Source of the DNA: Haloarcula amylovorans
GTDB lineage: Archaea > Halobacteriota > Halobacteria > Halobacteriales > Haloarculaceae
DNA: 64,000 bases
Assembly: GCF_004681185.1 (NCBI RefSeq)
Contig: NZ_SRIF01000005.1
Location: 930 to 64,929 of the forward strand
Direction: 5' to 3'
This document shows positions 7,948 through 17,241 of the stretch, one piece after another. The notes below the pieces were generated by a model. It had not been told where the DNA came from, did not search any database, and saw nothing but the letters and a program-made list of their open reading frames with translations. The translations under genes were made by a program, and so were the position numbers. Numbering within the stretch: the first letter of the stretch is position 1; each line of letters starts with the position of its first letter.

Positions 7948-9031
7948 CGTCACCCTCGGCTTCGGTCGGGCTAGCCGCGCGAGCGTCGGCCAGCAGGTCG
8001 TCCGCCGGTCGGTCTTCGGCGTAGTAGACACAGGAGGCGGTGTGGTCCTCGTCGCCGGCGACGGCGTACTCGGGTGGTTGATTCGGCCCCGAGCACGCTT
8101 CGATGGCGTGAGGGCACTCCGCTCGGAACCGACAGCCGTCTTCGGGCACGTCGTCGCGTGCGGGGCGGTCGGGCCGCCGAGCGAACCCGTCGTAACTGTC
8201 GAACAGCGCCTGCGTGTAGGGGTGAGCGGGCCGCTCGAAGACGGCTTCGACGGGACCGCGCTCGACGATGGTGCCGCCGAACATCACGAGGACGCGGTCG
8301 GCGAGTTCGGCGACGACCCGCAGGTCGTGGGTCACGAGTAGCAGCCCCACCCCGTTGGCGAGTAAGTCTCTCAGAAGCGCCAGTAAGCGGGCCTGCACGG
8401 TGACGTCGACGGCTGTCGTCGGTTCGTCGGCGACCAGCAGCTCCGGGTCGGCTGCCAACGCGATGGCGAGGGCGACCCGCTGGCGCATCCCGCCGGAGAA
8501 CTCGTGTGGGTAGTCCTTGACCCGTTCGGCGGGGTTCGGGATGCCGACCCGTCCGAGCAGCTCGACAGCTCGGTCGCGGGCCGCTTCGTCGCTCACATCG
8601 CGGTGGACGGTGACCGCCTCGGCAAGTTGTTCACCGACGGTGTATACCGGGTCGAGGGCGTGTTGGGGGTTCTGGAAGACGTGCCCGATCCGGTCGCCGC
8701 GGACCGCCCGCAGGTCGGTGTCGCCGTCGTGAAGGGAGGTTCCTTCGAAGGAAACGCTACCGCCGACCATCTCTGCGGGCGGACTGGGGACGATACCGGT
8801 CAACGACTCGCAGGTGACGCTCTTGCCGCTGCCGGACTCGCCGACGAGACAGACGGCTTCGCCGCGGTCGACGGTGAAGCTCACGCCGTCGACGGCTCTG
8901 ACGGGTCCGTGGTCAGTGTGGATGTGCGTCCGGAGGTCCGTGACGTCGAGTAACGGCGCGGCGTCGTCGGACGTGGATAGGAAGCTGGCAACGTCGGACT
9001 CGGCAATTCGTGAGGAGTGGTCGGGAGGCAT
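7940..9031 (-). CDS. Oligo/dipeptide ABC transporter ATP-binding protein (DppD/OppD type)
   Basis: A 363-residue ATPase partner of the gene after it. It carries Walker [10 protein letters not shown]-loop [12 protein letters not shown], signature [10 protein letters not shown], Walker [13 protein letters not shown] and switch motif LLVTHD. The oligopeptide C-terminal motif reads [14 protein letters not shown] and ends with CVYYAE. There is a ~28-residue N-terminal extension before [10 protein letters not shown]. The upstream permease gene ends 3 bases before its start, and its own stop overlaps the next gene, so C, D and F form one operon. The substrate is unknown; family members move peptides, nickel or sugars. 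Confidence 0.9.
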   Translation of the reverse strand: MPPDHSSRIAESDVASFLSTSDDAAPLLDVTDLRTHIHTDHGPVRAVDGVSFTVDRGEAVCLVGESGSGKSVTCESLTGIVPSPPAEMVGGSVSFEGTSLHDGDTDLRAVRGDRIGHVFQNPQHALDPVYTVGEQLAEAVTVHRDVSDEAARDRAVELLGRVGIPNPAERVKDYPHEFSGGMRQRVALAIALAADPELLVADEPTTAVDVTVQARLLALLRDLLANGVGLLLVTHDLRVVAELADRVLVMFGGTIVERGPVEAVFERPAHPYTQALFDSYDGFARRPDRPARDDVPEDGCRFRAECPHAIEACSGPNQPPEYAVAGDEDHTASCVYYAEDRPADDLLADARAASPTEAEGDDD

Positions 9032-9034
9032 GTG

Positions 9035-10216
9035 TCAGTTCTCCGTTCGGGGGTCGAAAGCGTCTCGGAGGCCGTCACCGGCGAGTTTGAACGCGACGAC
9101 GGTGGCCGCGAGCGCCAACGCGGGTACCGTCGAGACCCACCAGACCTCGTGGGGGTACATCGGGTCGGTCGAGAGGCCCTCGGCGATGGTCGACCCCCAC
9201 GAGTGGCGCTCGATGTCGCTGAACCCGAGGAAGGCGACGCCGGCCTCGGCGACGACGAGGATGGCAAAGAGGTGGAACACTGCCGGGACGAGCGTGTTCG
9301 TGACGTTCGGGAGGACGTGTCTGGTGGCGAGATACCGGTCGGACGCTCCGAGGCTCCGAGCGAGGCGGACGTAGCCGTCCTCGCGGCACTGGAGCACCTC
9401 GCTCCGGACGAGCCGGGCGATACCGCCCCAACTCAGCAGGCCGAAGGTGGCGAGCAATAACAGGAGCGAGGGGCCGAAGTACATGTAGCCGACGAAGTAC
9501 AGAAACAGGGCGGGCACGCTGACCTGCACGTCGACGTAGGCCATCAGGAAGTCGTCTACGCGACCCCCGCGCAGGCCGGCGGCGACGCCGACGGCAGTGG
9601 CCAGCGGGACGATGAACGCGGCCGTGAACGCGACGACGTAGACGGCGGTGCGAGCGCCCGAGATGAGCAGGTAGTCGAGTGGCTGTCCCCGGTAGTTCGT
9701 CCCGAGCGGGTAGTACAGCGACCCCCGACAATAGCGCGTGATGCCCGGCCCCTGTAGCACCTCGCCGAGACAGCCCGTGTTGTATATCTGGACCGTGAAG
9801 CCGACTGGCGGCTGATACGCGTAGTTGAAGGTGAGCGACGGTTCGCCGAGGACAGGCGCGGCAACGAGGCCGAGGACGGCGACGAAGCCAAGCGTGGCGA
9901 CGCTCCCGAGGAGGGTAGTCTGTGCCCGAATCGCCCGGAAAATCCGACGAGTGGAGCGAGGGCGTCGAAGCGCCGGGACGACACCGTAGGCGGCGAGACA
10001 GATGCCCCCGAGCATGACCGCCCAGTCGACGGGTGTCACCTCCCAGGACCCGACGAGATAGACGTGGGCGACGTAGGTGTCGTACAAAACGAGGGTGAGG
10101 AGAACCGTGACGCCGAGCGCGAACGTGACCCGTTCAGGCGTCGCTCGACGGCGACGCGGCGCTATCTCCGCCCACTCGACGCGCTGAAATCGCGGCCGCT
10201 CGTCCGACTCGTCCAT
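9035..10216 (-). CDS. Oligo/dipeptide ABC transporter permease (DppC type)
   Basis: A 393-residue inner-membrane permease with about six or seven hydrophobic segments. It carries the binding-protein-dependent transport (EAA) motif in VRLARSLGASDRYLATRHVLPNV (about 295-317), which contacts the ATPases. The N-terminal ~50 residues are cytoplasmic and basic (RRRRATPE). A large external loop between the first segments, with FTVQIYNTGCLGEVLQGPGITRY, is longer than in bacterial DppC. Start at 10216 (MDESDERPRF) or 10225; the TATA-like CATTTATG about 25 bases upstream supports either. It heads the C-D-F operon. Confidence 0.85.
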   Translation of the reverse strand: MDESDERPRFQRVEWAEIAPRRRRATPERVTFALGVTVLLTLVLYDTYVAHVYLVGSWEVTPVDWAVMLGGICLAAYGVVPALRRPRSTRRIFRAIRAQTTLLGSVATLGFVAVLGLVAAPVLGEPSLTFNYAYQPPVGFTVQIYNTGCLGEVLQGPGITRYCRGSLYYPLGTNYRGQPLDYLLISGARTAVYVVAFTAAFIVPLATAVGVAAGLRGGRVDDFLMAYVDVQVSVPALFLYFVGYMYFGPSLLLLLATFGLLSWGGIARLVRSEVLQCREDGYVRLARSLGASDRYLATRHVLPNVTNTLVPAVFHLFAILVVAEAGVAFLGFSDIERHSWGSTIAEGLSTDPMYPHEVWWVSTVPALALAATVVAFKLAGDGLRDAFDPRTEN

Positions 10217-10397
10217 GGAGGGCATGCCAAACCGACCCACGGAGCGTCATAAATGTAACTGTTCTGCACGCTCCGCTTCGCCGCCGGGTTTTTGTCGTGG
10301 TAGCGCCCAACACGTATCTGATGCCCTCCCCGTGTGTCACCGTATCGTCCCGCCGAGGGGCCGGCCCGCTGACGGAGCCGTTTCGGGAGTGGTCCGC

Positions 10398-11342
10398 GTG
10401 AGGGTTCTCCGCGTCGTCGCGTGGCGCGCGCTGTTGGGGCTGTTCTCCGCGTGGACGGTGCTGACGGCGGTGTTCGCGCTCTTTACGCTGACCGAAGACT
10501 GGGTACTCGAACAGCAACTGGCCGGCCTCAAGTGGCAGGGGGCGGAGGAACGGCAAATCGAGCGAGTATCAGAACAGTATCTCGCCGCGCGCGGATTCGA
10601 CCGCCCGCTCTGGGCGCAGTACGTCGACTGGCTCGGCAACATGCTCACACTGGAGTGGGGCACGTCGTTCCGCGTTGGCGAACCGGTGTTCCCGCTTGTC
10701 GTCGGGGCGGTGGCGCGGACGGCGACGTACGTCCTCCCGGCGCTGGTCGTCGCCGTCACCGTCGGCGTCTCGCTGGGCCTGTACGTCGCACTCGAACCCG
10801 AAAGCCGCCTCGCGGAGTACAGTCTCGGAACGGCGTACACGCTCTTCGCGATACCGAACTTCTGGGTCGGCGGTCTCCTCGTCTCGCTCGCCGGCGGCGG
10901 CGTCATCACCCGGCCGCCGCTTCTCTTCGGCTACGTCCTGCCCGTCCTGCTGACCGCGACGACGGTGCTCGGCGGGGTCGTCAGCTACGCCCGAGCGTAC
11001 TCCGTCGAGTACGCGTCGGCGGAGTTCGTCCGCCTCGTGACCGCGAAGGGCGCGTCGAAGCGACGCGTCGGCGCGCACATCCTGCGCAACGCGGCCATTC
11101 CCATCTTCTCGATGGTGTTCACCGAGGTGCTCGCGTTACTGGTACTCGCTGTGTTCGTCGTCGAGGTGTTGTTCGGTATCGAGGGGTTCGGGCTCTTGCT
11201 GTTTCGCTCCGTGCAGGAGCGGGACTTGCCAGTGTTGCTCGGGGGGACCCTCCTCATCATCACCGCTGGCGTCCTCGGAAACGTCGCACAGGACCTCTCC
11301 TACGGTGTCATCGACCCGCGCGTCGACACCGGCAGTCGGTAG
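10398..11342 (+). CDS. Oligo/dipeptide ABC transporter permease (DppB type)
   Basis: A 314-residue inner-membrane permease with six hydrophobic segments and the EAA-type loop in FVRLVTAKGASKRRVGAHILRNA (about 212-234). The segment LAARGFDRPLWAQYVDWLGNMLTLEWGTSF matches the DppB pattern around the second segment. I chose GTG 10398 (MRVLRVVAWRALLGLF) because it gives the usual short N-terminus before the first membrane helix. No clear TATA box lies 27 bases upstream, so the start is less certain than most here. It is transcribed away from the C-D-F genes, and no substrate-binding protein gene lies nearby. Confidence 0.82.
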   Translation: MRVLRVVAWRALLGLFSAWTVLTAVFALFTLTEDWVLEQQLAGLKWQGAEERQIERVSEQYLAARGFDRPLWAQYVDWLGNMLTLEWGTSFRVGEPVFPLVVGAVARTATYVLPALVVAVTVGVSLGLYVALEPESRLAEYSLGTAYTLFAIPNFWVGGLLVSLAGGGVITRPPLLFGYVLPVLLTATTVLGGVVSYARAYSVEYASAEFVRLVTAKGASKRRVGAHILRNAAIPIFSMVFTEVLALLVLAVFVVEVLFGIEGFGLLLFRSVQERDLPVLLGGTLLIITAGVLGNVAQDLSYGVIDPRVDTGSR

Positions 11343-11483
11343 TGGCTCCCGCCGCGTTCTCCCGTGTGGAGCCGGACCGCCGATGCTCTCTCCGAGATAT
11401 CTGGCTGTGAACTGTCTGCTATTGGGGCAAAAACGACTGCAAACTCGATGAATTGACGACGAAAAGCTGGTAACTAGCAACTA

Positions 11484-11549
11484 CGCTTTTTACCATCCCG
11501 TCGGTCGCTCGGTCGTATCGGTCACCGAACGGCGGGACCGGAGGAAGAG
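11484..11549 (+). promoter_or_regulatory. Promoter and Shine-Dalgarno site of the zinc-ribbon microprotein
   Basis: A TATA-like GCTTTTTACC (about 11484-11493) sits some 60 bases before the ATG, implying a 5' leader of about 35 bases. A full GGAGG (11540-11544) sits five bases before the ATG at 11550. This contrasts with the leaderless pattern of most genes in the window. Confidence 0.5.
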
Positions 11550-11702
11550 ATGTCAGTGATAGGGATGTTGCAGAGCGTTCTGCAGGGCGCGCGGTCGTGT
11601 ATCGTCTACGAGTGCCGTATGTGTGGTATGAAGATGCCCCAGCATTCGGACGTCTGCCACCAGTGTGGGTCGACGGAGATCGCGCGGTACGACCTCTGTT
11701 AG
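11550..11702 (+). CDS. Zinc-ribbon microprotein, 50 residues
   Basis: A short gene encoding MSVIGMLQSVLQG followed by a C-x2-C ... C-x2-C zinc-ribbon (YECRMCGMKMPQHSDVCHQCG). It ends ARYDLC with an additional terminal Cys. The four ribbon cysteines strongly suggest one zinc ion. The start is supported by a textbook Shine-Dalgarno GGAGG 5 bases upstream and by a TATA-like box with room for a ~35-base leader. Haloarchaea encode many such single-domain zinc-finger proteins under 70 residues, some with roles in biofilm and swarming. The partner of this one is unknown. Confidence 0.7.
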   Translation: MSVIGMLQSVLQGARSCIVYECRMCGMKMPQHSDVCHQCGSTEIARYDLC

Positions 11703-11762
11703 ATCCCCCCGCGGTGGGTCGAAGTCGAAAGTATTCTGCCGTTCCCCAGGCGAGGCTCTCCC

Positions 11763-12713
11763 GTGTCACTGCTGAGTATCTTCGCCTCCGCTATCCTGCC
11801 TGTCGTCGGCGTGGCGGCCGTCGGCTTCTTTCTCGGGCGGTACGAGGGCGTCGACCCGGACGCGCTCAACACCGTCACGGTTTACGTCCTTGCGCCGGCG
11901 CTCGTCGTTCACAGCCTGACGACGTCGGCGTTGGGCGGCGGGACCATCGTTCAGGTCGTCCTCACCGTCTTCGCCTTTACCGCGGCGATGTTGGTCGTCG
12001 CCGAACTCATCGGTCGCCTCTCGGGGTACTCCGAACCACTGTTGGGCGCGTTCGTCCTCGTCTCTATCTTTCCGAACACCGGCAACTACGGCATCCCGCT
12101 GGCGGACTTCGCGTTCGGCCCGACGGGGCGGAGCGTGGCGGTCCTCGTAACGGCGCTCCAAGGTGTCATGCTGTACACGCTCGGCATCTACGTCGCGGCC
12201 CGAGGGAGTGGCGACGACCCACTCGCGGACATGCGGCAGGTGTTCGGCGTGCCGCTGGTGTACGCGGTCGTCGTTGCGCTGGCGGTCCGCTGGCTCGGTG
12301 TCGTCCCGGCGGAATCCTCGACACTGATGCAGACTCTCGAACTGCTCGGCAACGCCTCGATCCCGGTGATGTTGCTCATCCTCGGTATCCAGCTGTCGAG
12401 CGTCGACGGCACCGACGCGGTGCGGCCGGTCGGCACCGCGAGCGGCCTCCGGCTCCTGCTGGCTCCGGTCGTCGCCACCGGAACTGCCCTGCTCGTGGGC
12501 TTCTCGAACCCGACCGTCGCCCGGGTGGTCGTCCTCCTGCTCGCGACGCCGACGGGCGTGACGACGCTCATCCTCGTCGGCGCGTTCAGCGACGACACCG
12601 AGCAGCTGGCTCCCAGCGAGTTCGTGAGTGCAACGGTGCTGCTGACGACGCTCGCCAGCGTGCTGACCGTGACGCTACTGGTCGCCGCGTTGCAGTCCGG
12701 AGCGGTGTTGTGA
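11763..12713 (+). CDS. AEC family (auxin efflux carrier-like) transporter
   Basis: A 316-residue integral membrane protein with about ten hydrophobic segments in two repeated halves. The first half includes FPNTGNYGIPLADFAFG, where the Asn-Gly-Pro break is characteristic of the AEC/bile-acid transporter fold. The second half includes LLATPTGVTTLILVGAF at the equivalent crossing. Family members export or import small organic anions; the substrate here cannot be told. The GTG at 11763 is about 28 bases after a TATA-like AAGTATTCTG, so the mRNA is leaderless. The following lipoprotein gene is convergent. Confidence 0.85.
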   Translation: MSLLSIFASAILPVVGVAAVGFFLGRYEGVDPDALNTVTVYVLAPALVVHSLTTSALGGGTIVQVVLTVFAFTAAMLVVAELIGRLSGYSEPLLGAFVLVSIFPNTGNYGIPLADFAFGPTGRSVAVLVTALQGVMLYTLGIYVAARGSGDDPLADMRQVFGVPLVYAVVVALAVRWLGVVPAESSTLMQTLELLGNASIPVMLLILGIQLSSVDGTDAVRPVGTASGLRLLLAPVVATGTALLVGFSNPTVARVVVLLLATPTGVTTLILVGAFSDDTEQLAPSEFVSATVLLTTLASVLTVTLLVAALQSGAVL

Positions 12714-12756
12714 GTGCGCTTCTCGCGGTACTCTCCGAGTTCGGTGCCGCTGCCAG

Positions 12757-13659
12757 TCACTCGGCCGTCGGCGTCGCCCGTGGGTTCCGAACGCTCGCCC
12801 ACCAGTCGCGCCCGTCGTAGCCCAGCAGCCACGTCCCGCCGTACTCGTCGACGTCGAGGCCGTCGTGAGTCCGGAATTTCTCCACGAGACCGGTGAATGC
12901 CTGTGACGGTGGGTCTTCAGAGCGGGCTTCGCCGCCTTTCGCCTCGTCCAGAATCGAGCGCTGTTCGGGGGTCAGGTCGGCGAACTCGAAGCGATAGCGC
13001 TCGCGGGCCAGCGCCGCGATGCCGGCGTCGTCCTCGGCCAGCGGTTCGGCGCGGTACCGGTAGTCGGCGACGGTCACCTGCCGGGTGCCGTCGACGCCGA
13101 TGCCGACTGTCTGGTCACCCCGCGTGACGCCGTCGTACTCCGGCTCGGGGACGACGACCGATTCGGCGGCCTCGGCGTCGGTGTAGACCGCCGGCGTTCC
13201 CAACCGAGTGTTCGTCTCGTCAGTGCGGTCCCAGTGCGACTCCAGCAGGTCGTCGAGGACTTCGCGGTCGACGGCCGGGAGGTCGGCGAAGGTGACGGTT
13301 GTCTCGGGCGCGGGGTCAGGGTTGAACGTCACGACGACGTCGTAACTGGTCTCTTCGCGCTCGTTCATCGTCTCGTAGCCGATGTCGTAGTACGCACCTT
13401 CGTATCGAACCGGTCGAGAGAGTTCGAGCGGCGGACTCGTGTCCGAGGCGGTCGCCCGCGCGTCGTCGCCGTCGACGGCACCGGCTGCCAACTCGCGGGA
13501 CGATTCGCGGAGGGAGTCGGCGGGGCGTGTCCACTGTTCGGCGAGGGCCGTCTCGTCGCTCACGTCGGTCAGCCGGATGGATCCGCGCGGGTCCGAACAG
13601 CCGGCGAAGGGGGCAACGACGGCGACGGAGAGGGCGGCGAGGAACTGTCGGCGGCGCAT
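12757..13659 (-). CDS. Tat-type lipoprotein of unknown function
   Basis: A 300-residue exported protein. The N-terminus MRRRQFLAALSVAVVAPFAGC has the twin-arginine pattern and a lipobox with Cys21 as the lipid attachment site, as is usual for haloarchaea. The mature part is acidic, with alternating polar strands, and I recognise no catalytic motif. PVRYEGAYYDIGYETMNERE and the late WLLGYDGRDWWASVRNP are distinctive. The DLTPEQRSILDEAK segment predicts a helix. It lies convergent to the AEC transporter and does not share an operon with it. Confidence 0.75.
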   Translation of the reverse strand: MRRRQFLAALSVAVVAPFAGCSDPRGSIRLTDVSDETALAEQWTRPADSLRESSRELAAGAVDGDDARATASDTSPPLELSRPVRYEGAYYDIGYETMNEREETSYDVVVTFNPDPAPETTVTFADLPAVDREVLDDLLESHWDRTDETNTRLGTPAVYTDAEAAESVVVPEPEYDGVTRGDQTVGIGVDGTRQVTVADYRYRAEPLAEDDAGIAALARERYRFEFADLTPEQRSILDEAKGGEARSEDPPSQAFTGLVEKFRTHDGLDVDEYGGTWLLGYDGRDWWASVRNPRATPTAE

Positions 13660-13801
13660 ACCTGATAGAACTCGGATAGGTAGTGAATAGTTTGGGGTAC
13701 GTGCGGGTCGCGTTTCGGCACGTACTCCGAAAGCGTTCGTCGCGGCGTAGCCGATGACGAGGTCGAGAGAGCAATGGCCGATTCAAAGCGGCTGCACGGC
13801 C

Positions 13802-14917
13802 TCACTCGGTCCGATCGCCGGAGCCGGCGGCGTCATCTTCGCCGACCACGGCGACCGTCCCCGACTCGCCCGACCGATAGATGGCGTCGATGACGCGTTG
13901 GACCGTCAGCGCTTGGTCGATGGTGTTGTGTTCGGGTGCCTGTCCACGCACCACAGCGTCGAGGAACAGTTTGTCGCTCCCGGCCCAGCCGGTGTGGTCG
14001 AGCGACGCGTCGACGACCTGCGACTCGACGAGGTGGTCGGTCCCCTGCCGACCGGCGTCGAACAGCGCCAGTTCCTCGCCGCCGAGTTCGAGCTTGGCAC
14101 CGGCGTCGGTCCCGCGGACGACGAACTCCCTCGTCTCCGCCTGGTTCGCGGCCCACGCGACCTCCAGCGTGATCGTCCGGTCGTCGGCACAGCGAATCAT
14201 CGCGGTCGCCGAGTCCTCGACGTCGAAGACGGCCTCGTCGGTCGCTTCGTACCAGTCGTCAGGGTCAACGTAGTCGTCCTCGTTGCCGAACTCGGTCCGG
14301 GTGACGGCGGAGACTTCCTCGACGGCCGGGAAGCCCATCAGGTACAGCGCCAGGTCGATGGCGTGGACGCCGATGTCGATGACGGCACCGCCGCCGGACA
14401 GCTCCTCGTTGGTGAACCAGGAGCCGACGCCGGGGATACCCCTGGAGCGGACGTAGTTCGCTTGAATTGCCGTCACGTCGCCGAAGCGTCCTTCCTCTTG
14501 ATACCCTTTGAACACCTCGACGGCGGGCATGATGCGGTTGTGGAAGTTCACCATGCAGAAGCCCTCGGATTCGTGTGCAGCCGTAGCCATCCGCTCTGCG
14601 GCCGCTAGGTCGTCCGCGAGCGGTTTCTCACAGAGGACATCGTAATCGTGAGAGAGCGCCGCGACGACGGCGGCTTCGTGAAACGAGTTCGGCGTCGACA
14701 CCGCGACGGCGTCGAGCGACTCGGTGCGATACATCTCCTCGAAGTCCTCGTAGGTCGCCGCGTCGTACGACCGTGCGAACTCCTCGCGCGTCTCGGCGAC
14801 GACGTCCGCGCCGGCGACGATTTCGTGTCCGAGATCACGGGCGTTCGTGGCGTGGGTCTGTCCCATGAAGCCGAGGCCGACGACGCCGAGACGAACCGAG
14901 TCAGTGGCTTTGCTCAT
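13802..14917 (-). CDS. Gfo/Idh/MocA family oxidoreductase
   Basis: A 371-residue NAD(P)-dependent dehydrogenase of the glucose-fructose oxidoreductase/inositol dehydrogenase family. The Rossmann motif is GVVGLGFMGQTH (about 11-22), and the conserved CEKPLA (about 95-100) holds the catalytic-site Lys. The C-terminal substrate domain includes GGAVIDIGVHAIDLALYL, with the Asp and His typical of this family. The substrate is probably a sugar or cyclitol but cannot be assigned. Start ATG 14917, with a TATA-like box about 29 bases upstream. It is a single-gene unit. Confidence 0.88.
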   Translation of the reverse strand: MSKATDSVRLGVVGLGFMGQTHATNARDLGHEIVAGADVVAETREEFARSYDAATYEDFEEMYRTESLDAVAVSTPNSFHEAAVVAALSHDYDVLCEKPLADDLAAAERMATAAHESEGFCMVNFHNRIMPAVEVFKGYQEEGRFGDVTAIQANYVRSRGIPGVGSWFTNEELSGGGAVIDIGVHAIDLALYLMGFPAVEEVSAVTRTEFGNEDDYVDPDDWYEATDEAVFDVEDSATAMIRCADDRTITLEVAWAANQAETREFVVRGTDAGAKLELGGEELALFDAGRQGTDHLVESQVVDASLDHTGWAGSDKLFLDAVVRGQAPEHNTIDQALTVQRVIDAIYRSGESGTVAVVGEDDAAGSGDRTE

Positions 14918-14984
14918 ACGTCTTCGAGACTCGCCGGTTCAAAGTACCTTTACCTTCGCTCTCGACAGCCCCCGCTCCCGGCCG

Positions 14985-16031
14985 TCACTCGACCCGCGCG
15001 TCCACGACGACGTGGGCGACGCCCTCGCTGTACCCCTTCACGCGACGGGTGTCCAGAACCTCGACCGAGCGGCCGGCGTCGGCCGCCGCGTCTTCGAGAC
15101 GCTCGATTGGCCGGTCGAAGACGAGGTCCTCGGGGGTCGCTTCGTGCATGTGGACGACGCCACCGGGCGAGAGCGCCGACAGCGCCGAGTCGAGGTATTC
15201 GTGTGATTCGTAGTATCCCATCACCACGCGGTCTACCGTCCCCTCGGACAGCCCTTCTCGAATCACGTCCCGACAATCCGCTCGGTACGGCGTCACGCGC
15301 TCGCTCACGTCGTTGAGCATCGCGTTCTCGACCAGATAGCGGAAGGCGGTCGGGTTGCGCTCGATGGCGGTGACGGTCGCGCCGGCCCGCGCCATCGGCA
15401 GCGTGAAGTAACCGATACCGGCGAACATGTCGAGGACGTGCTCACCGGCTTCGACGGCTTCGCCCATCCGAACGCGCTCGGCTTCGTTGCCCGGCGAGAA
15501 CATCACTTCTGCGAGGTCGAGCGCGTACTTCGTCCCGTGTTCGGTGTGGACCGTCTCGGTGTCGCCTTCGCCAGCGATCACCGTCACGTCGGGTTCGCGG
15601 TGCGCGCCGTCGATGCCGCCGCGAGCGAGCACCGTGTCGGCCTCGCCGTGGAGTTCCAGGAGCGCCTCGCCGACCGCTTCGGGTCGGGGGCTGTCGCCTA
15701 GTTTCACCAGGACGACGCTGCCGACGACGGCCCACGACGAGGGGGCATTATCGAGTTCGCCGTCGCTCCACCCGCGCTCGCGGAGGTGGTCGTCTAGACT
15801 CCGCAAGCGAGGCTCGCCGACCTGCCGGACGACTTCCCGAACGTCGACGGATTGGGGCGGGTCGGTCACGGGGATCGCGACGCTCTGCTCGCCCCACGAC
15901 TGGACGCTTCGGTCGGCGTCGTAGACGCCCTCCGCTTGCAGGGCGTCGATGACGGTCTGCGTTCGAGGGTTCGCTACCACGACGGCTAGCCGCTGGTCGG
16001 CGTCTGCGGGACCGTCAGCGTCGTCACTCAT
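14985..16031 (-). CDS. Trm5/Taw2 family SAM-dependent tRNA G37-modifying enzyme
   Basis: A 348-residue class I SAM enzyme. The SAM-binding motif is VLDMFAGIGYFTLPMA (about 199-214), and it is followed by VTAIERNPTAFRYLVENAMLND, typical of the Trm5/TYW2 family. Where Trm5 methylases have an Asn-Pro-Pro-type catalytic motif, this protein has RVVMGYYESHEYLDSAL. That is closer to the Taw2/TYW2 group, which transfers the aminocarboxypropyl group of SAM to the wyosine base at position 37. I therefore favour Taw2, with Trm5 as alternative. The N-terminal ~100 residues form the tRNA-binding region. It is the second gene of an operon with nmd3, 15 bases downstream. Confidence 0.75.
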   Translation of the reverse strand: MSDDADGPADADQRLAVVVANPRTQTVIDALQAEGVYDADRSVQSWGEQSVAIPVTDPPQSVDVREVVRQVGEPRLRSLDDHLRERGWSDGELDNAPSSWAVVGSVVLVKLGDSPRPEAVGEALLELHGEADTVLARGGIDGAHREPDVTVIAGEGDTETVHTEHGTKYALDLAEVMFSPGNEAERVRMGEAVEAGEHVLDMFAGIGYFTLPMARAGATVTAIERNPTAFRYLVENAMLNDVSERVTPYRADCRDVIREGLSEGTVDRVVMGYYESHEYLDSALSALSPGGVVHMHEATPEDLVFDRPIERLEDAAADAGRSVEVLDTRRVKGYSEGVAHVVVDARVE

Positions 16032-16046
16032 GATAGATCTCCGCCG

Positions 16047-17183
16047 TCACGCCTCGTCCTCGCTCTCGTCGTCCTCGGGTAGGACGTGCAGGCCCGCCCG
16101 ACTCTTGATGACGGGCACCTCGTCAGCGTCGGTGTCGAGGTACTCCGGCCGGGGGACCGTCTTGCTCTCGAAGGTGTCCGGGTCTAACACCTGGACGGCG
16201 TTCTCGTCTTCGACGGCGACGAGCGTCGTCGGCTCGCCGTCCTCGCGGAACCCGAGGCGGGTGGCGTCGGGGGCCTCGCTCTCCTCGAAACTGGCCTCGT
16301 AGTCCTCGCCGGTGACCAGTCGCGTCCCCTTGAGGTTGCCCTGTATCGAACGCACCAGCACGGGGCCGCCGCCGTCCTCGGGGTCGATGACTTCGCCTCG
16401 CTGATACTTGGGCAAGCGGACGGCGTAGGACATCCGGTAGAGTTTCTGCCCGTCCTCGTCCTCGGTGATGAGACGCTTCGAGTCGGAGTACGACCCCCCG
16501 AGTTGGGCCGTGATGCGCTTTGCGACGCCCTGGCCCAGCTTGTTCGTCGAGATCTTCATGTTCAGCCCCTCGTCCAACTCCTTCGTCTCGGTGATGAACG
16601 CGTTGCGAGAGCCCGTCGCCTCGCGGGCCGCGACGTACTCCTCGGTGATGGTCTTCGCGCGTGCGACCTCCTCGTCGGTCGGGTCGCGGCCCTCGGCGCG
16701 CACCTGCACGATGCTGGCGAAGGAGCCGCCGGCGATCTTCCCGCAGCGCTCGCAGGTCTGCCGGGAGATGCTGACGGGGACGACGACTTCCTCGGTGACG
16801 GGCGTCCCGCGGACGACGCCGGAGAACTCGGCGTGCATCCGGATGTTGTTCTTGTCGACCTGTTCGGGGGCGACCTGCCAGGCGACCGACTGGGCGTCGA
16901 CGTGGATGCCGAGCGCCTCGCTGACCTGTTCGACGGCGATATCGGTGTAATCTTCCGCGCCCACGTCGACCCAGCGGTTCCCCTTGTGGACCGCGCCACA
17001 CTGGGCACATACGCGTACCTGAATCTCCTCGGGGGCGTCCACGAGGTCGAACTCCTGGAAGTAGCAGGCGTCACAGAGGACTCGCTCGGAGTCCCGCTGT
17101 GCGCCCGGCAGCTCGGGTCGGTCCGTGGGCGACTCGGACATCTCCTCGCCGCACCGCGGACAGAAGGCTCCGGACCGGCTCAT
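16047..17183 (-). CDS. nmd3: NMD3-like ribosomal large-subunit export/assembly protein
   Basis: A 378-residue archaeal homologue of eukaryotic NMD3, which binds the 50S/60S subunit. In archaea, with no nucleus, the role is presumably late subunit assembly or quality control. The N-terminal region has zinc-binding CxxC pairs at C8/C11, C37/C40, C59/C62 and C144/C147. The middle domain includes GSRNAFITETKELDEGLNMKISTNKLGQ, well conserved in the family. The acidic tail (PEDDESEDEA) is haloarchaeal. A TATA-like box lies about 28 bases upstream of the ATG. The operon partner is the tRNA-modifying enzyme, linking ribosome and tRNA maturation. Confidence 0.9.
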   Translation of the reverse strand: MSRSGAFCPRCGEEMSESPTDRPELPGAQRDSERVLCDACYFQEFDLVDAPEEIQVRVCAQCGAVHKGNRWVDVGAEDYTDIAVEQVSEALGIHVDAQSVAWQVAPEQVDKNNIRMHAEFSGVVRGTPVTEEVVVPVSISRQTCERCGKIAGGSFASIVQVRAEGRDPTDEEVARAKTITEEYVAAREATGSRNAFITETKELDEGLNMKISTNKLGQGVAKRITAQLGGSYSDSKRLITEDEDGQKLYRMSYAVRLPKYQRGEVIDPEDGGGPVLVRSIQGNLKGTRLVTGEDYEASFEESEAPDATRLGFREDGEPTTLVAVEDENAVQVLDPDTFESKTVPRPEYLDTDADEVPVIKSRAGLHVLPEDDESEDEA

Positions 17184-17241
17184 GTACGCTCCGTAGTCCG
17201 GTCAGTCGGTTAAGTCGTGCGTTCCGACGCTCGCCGTCGGC

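Noticed and set aside
13754..14608. A 284-codon plus-strand open frame opposite the Gfo/Idh gene.
   Set aside because: Shadow of a conserved oxidoreductase; no motif, no promoter at the right distance.
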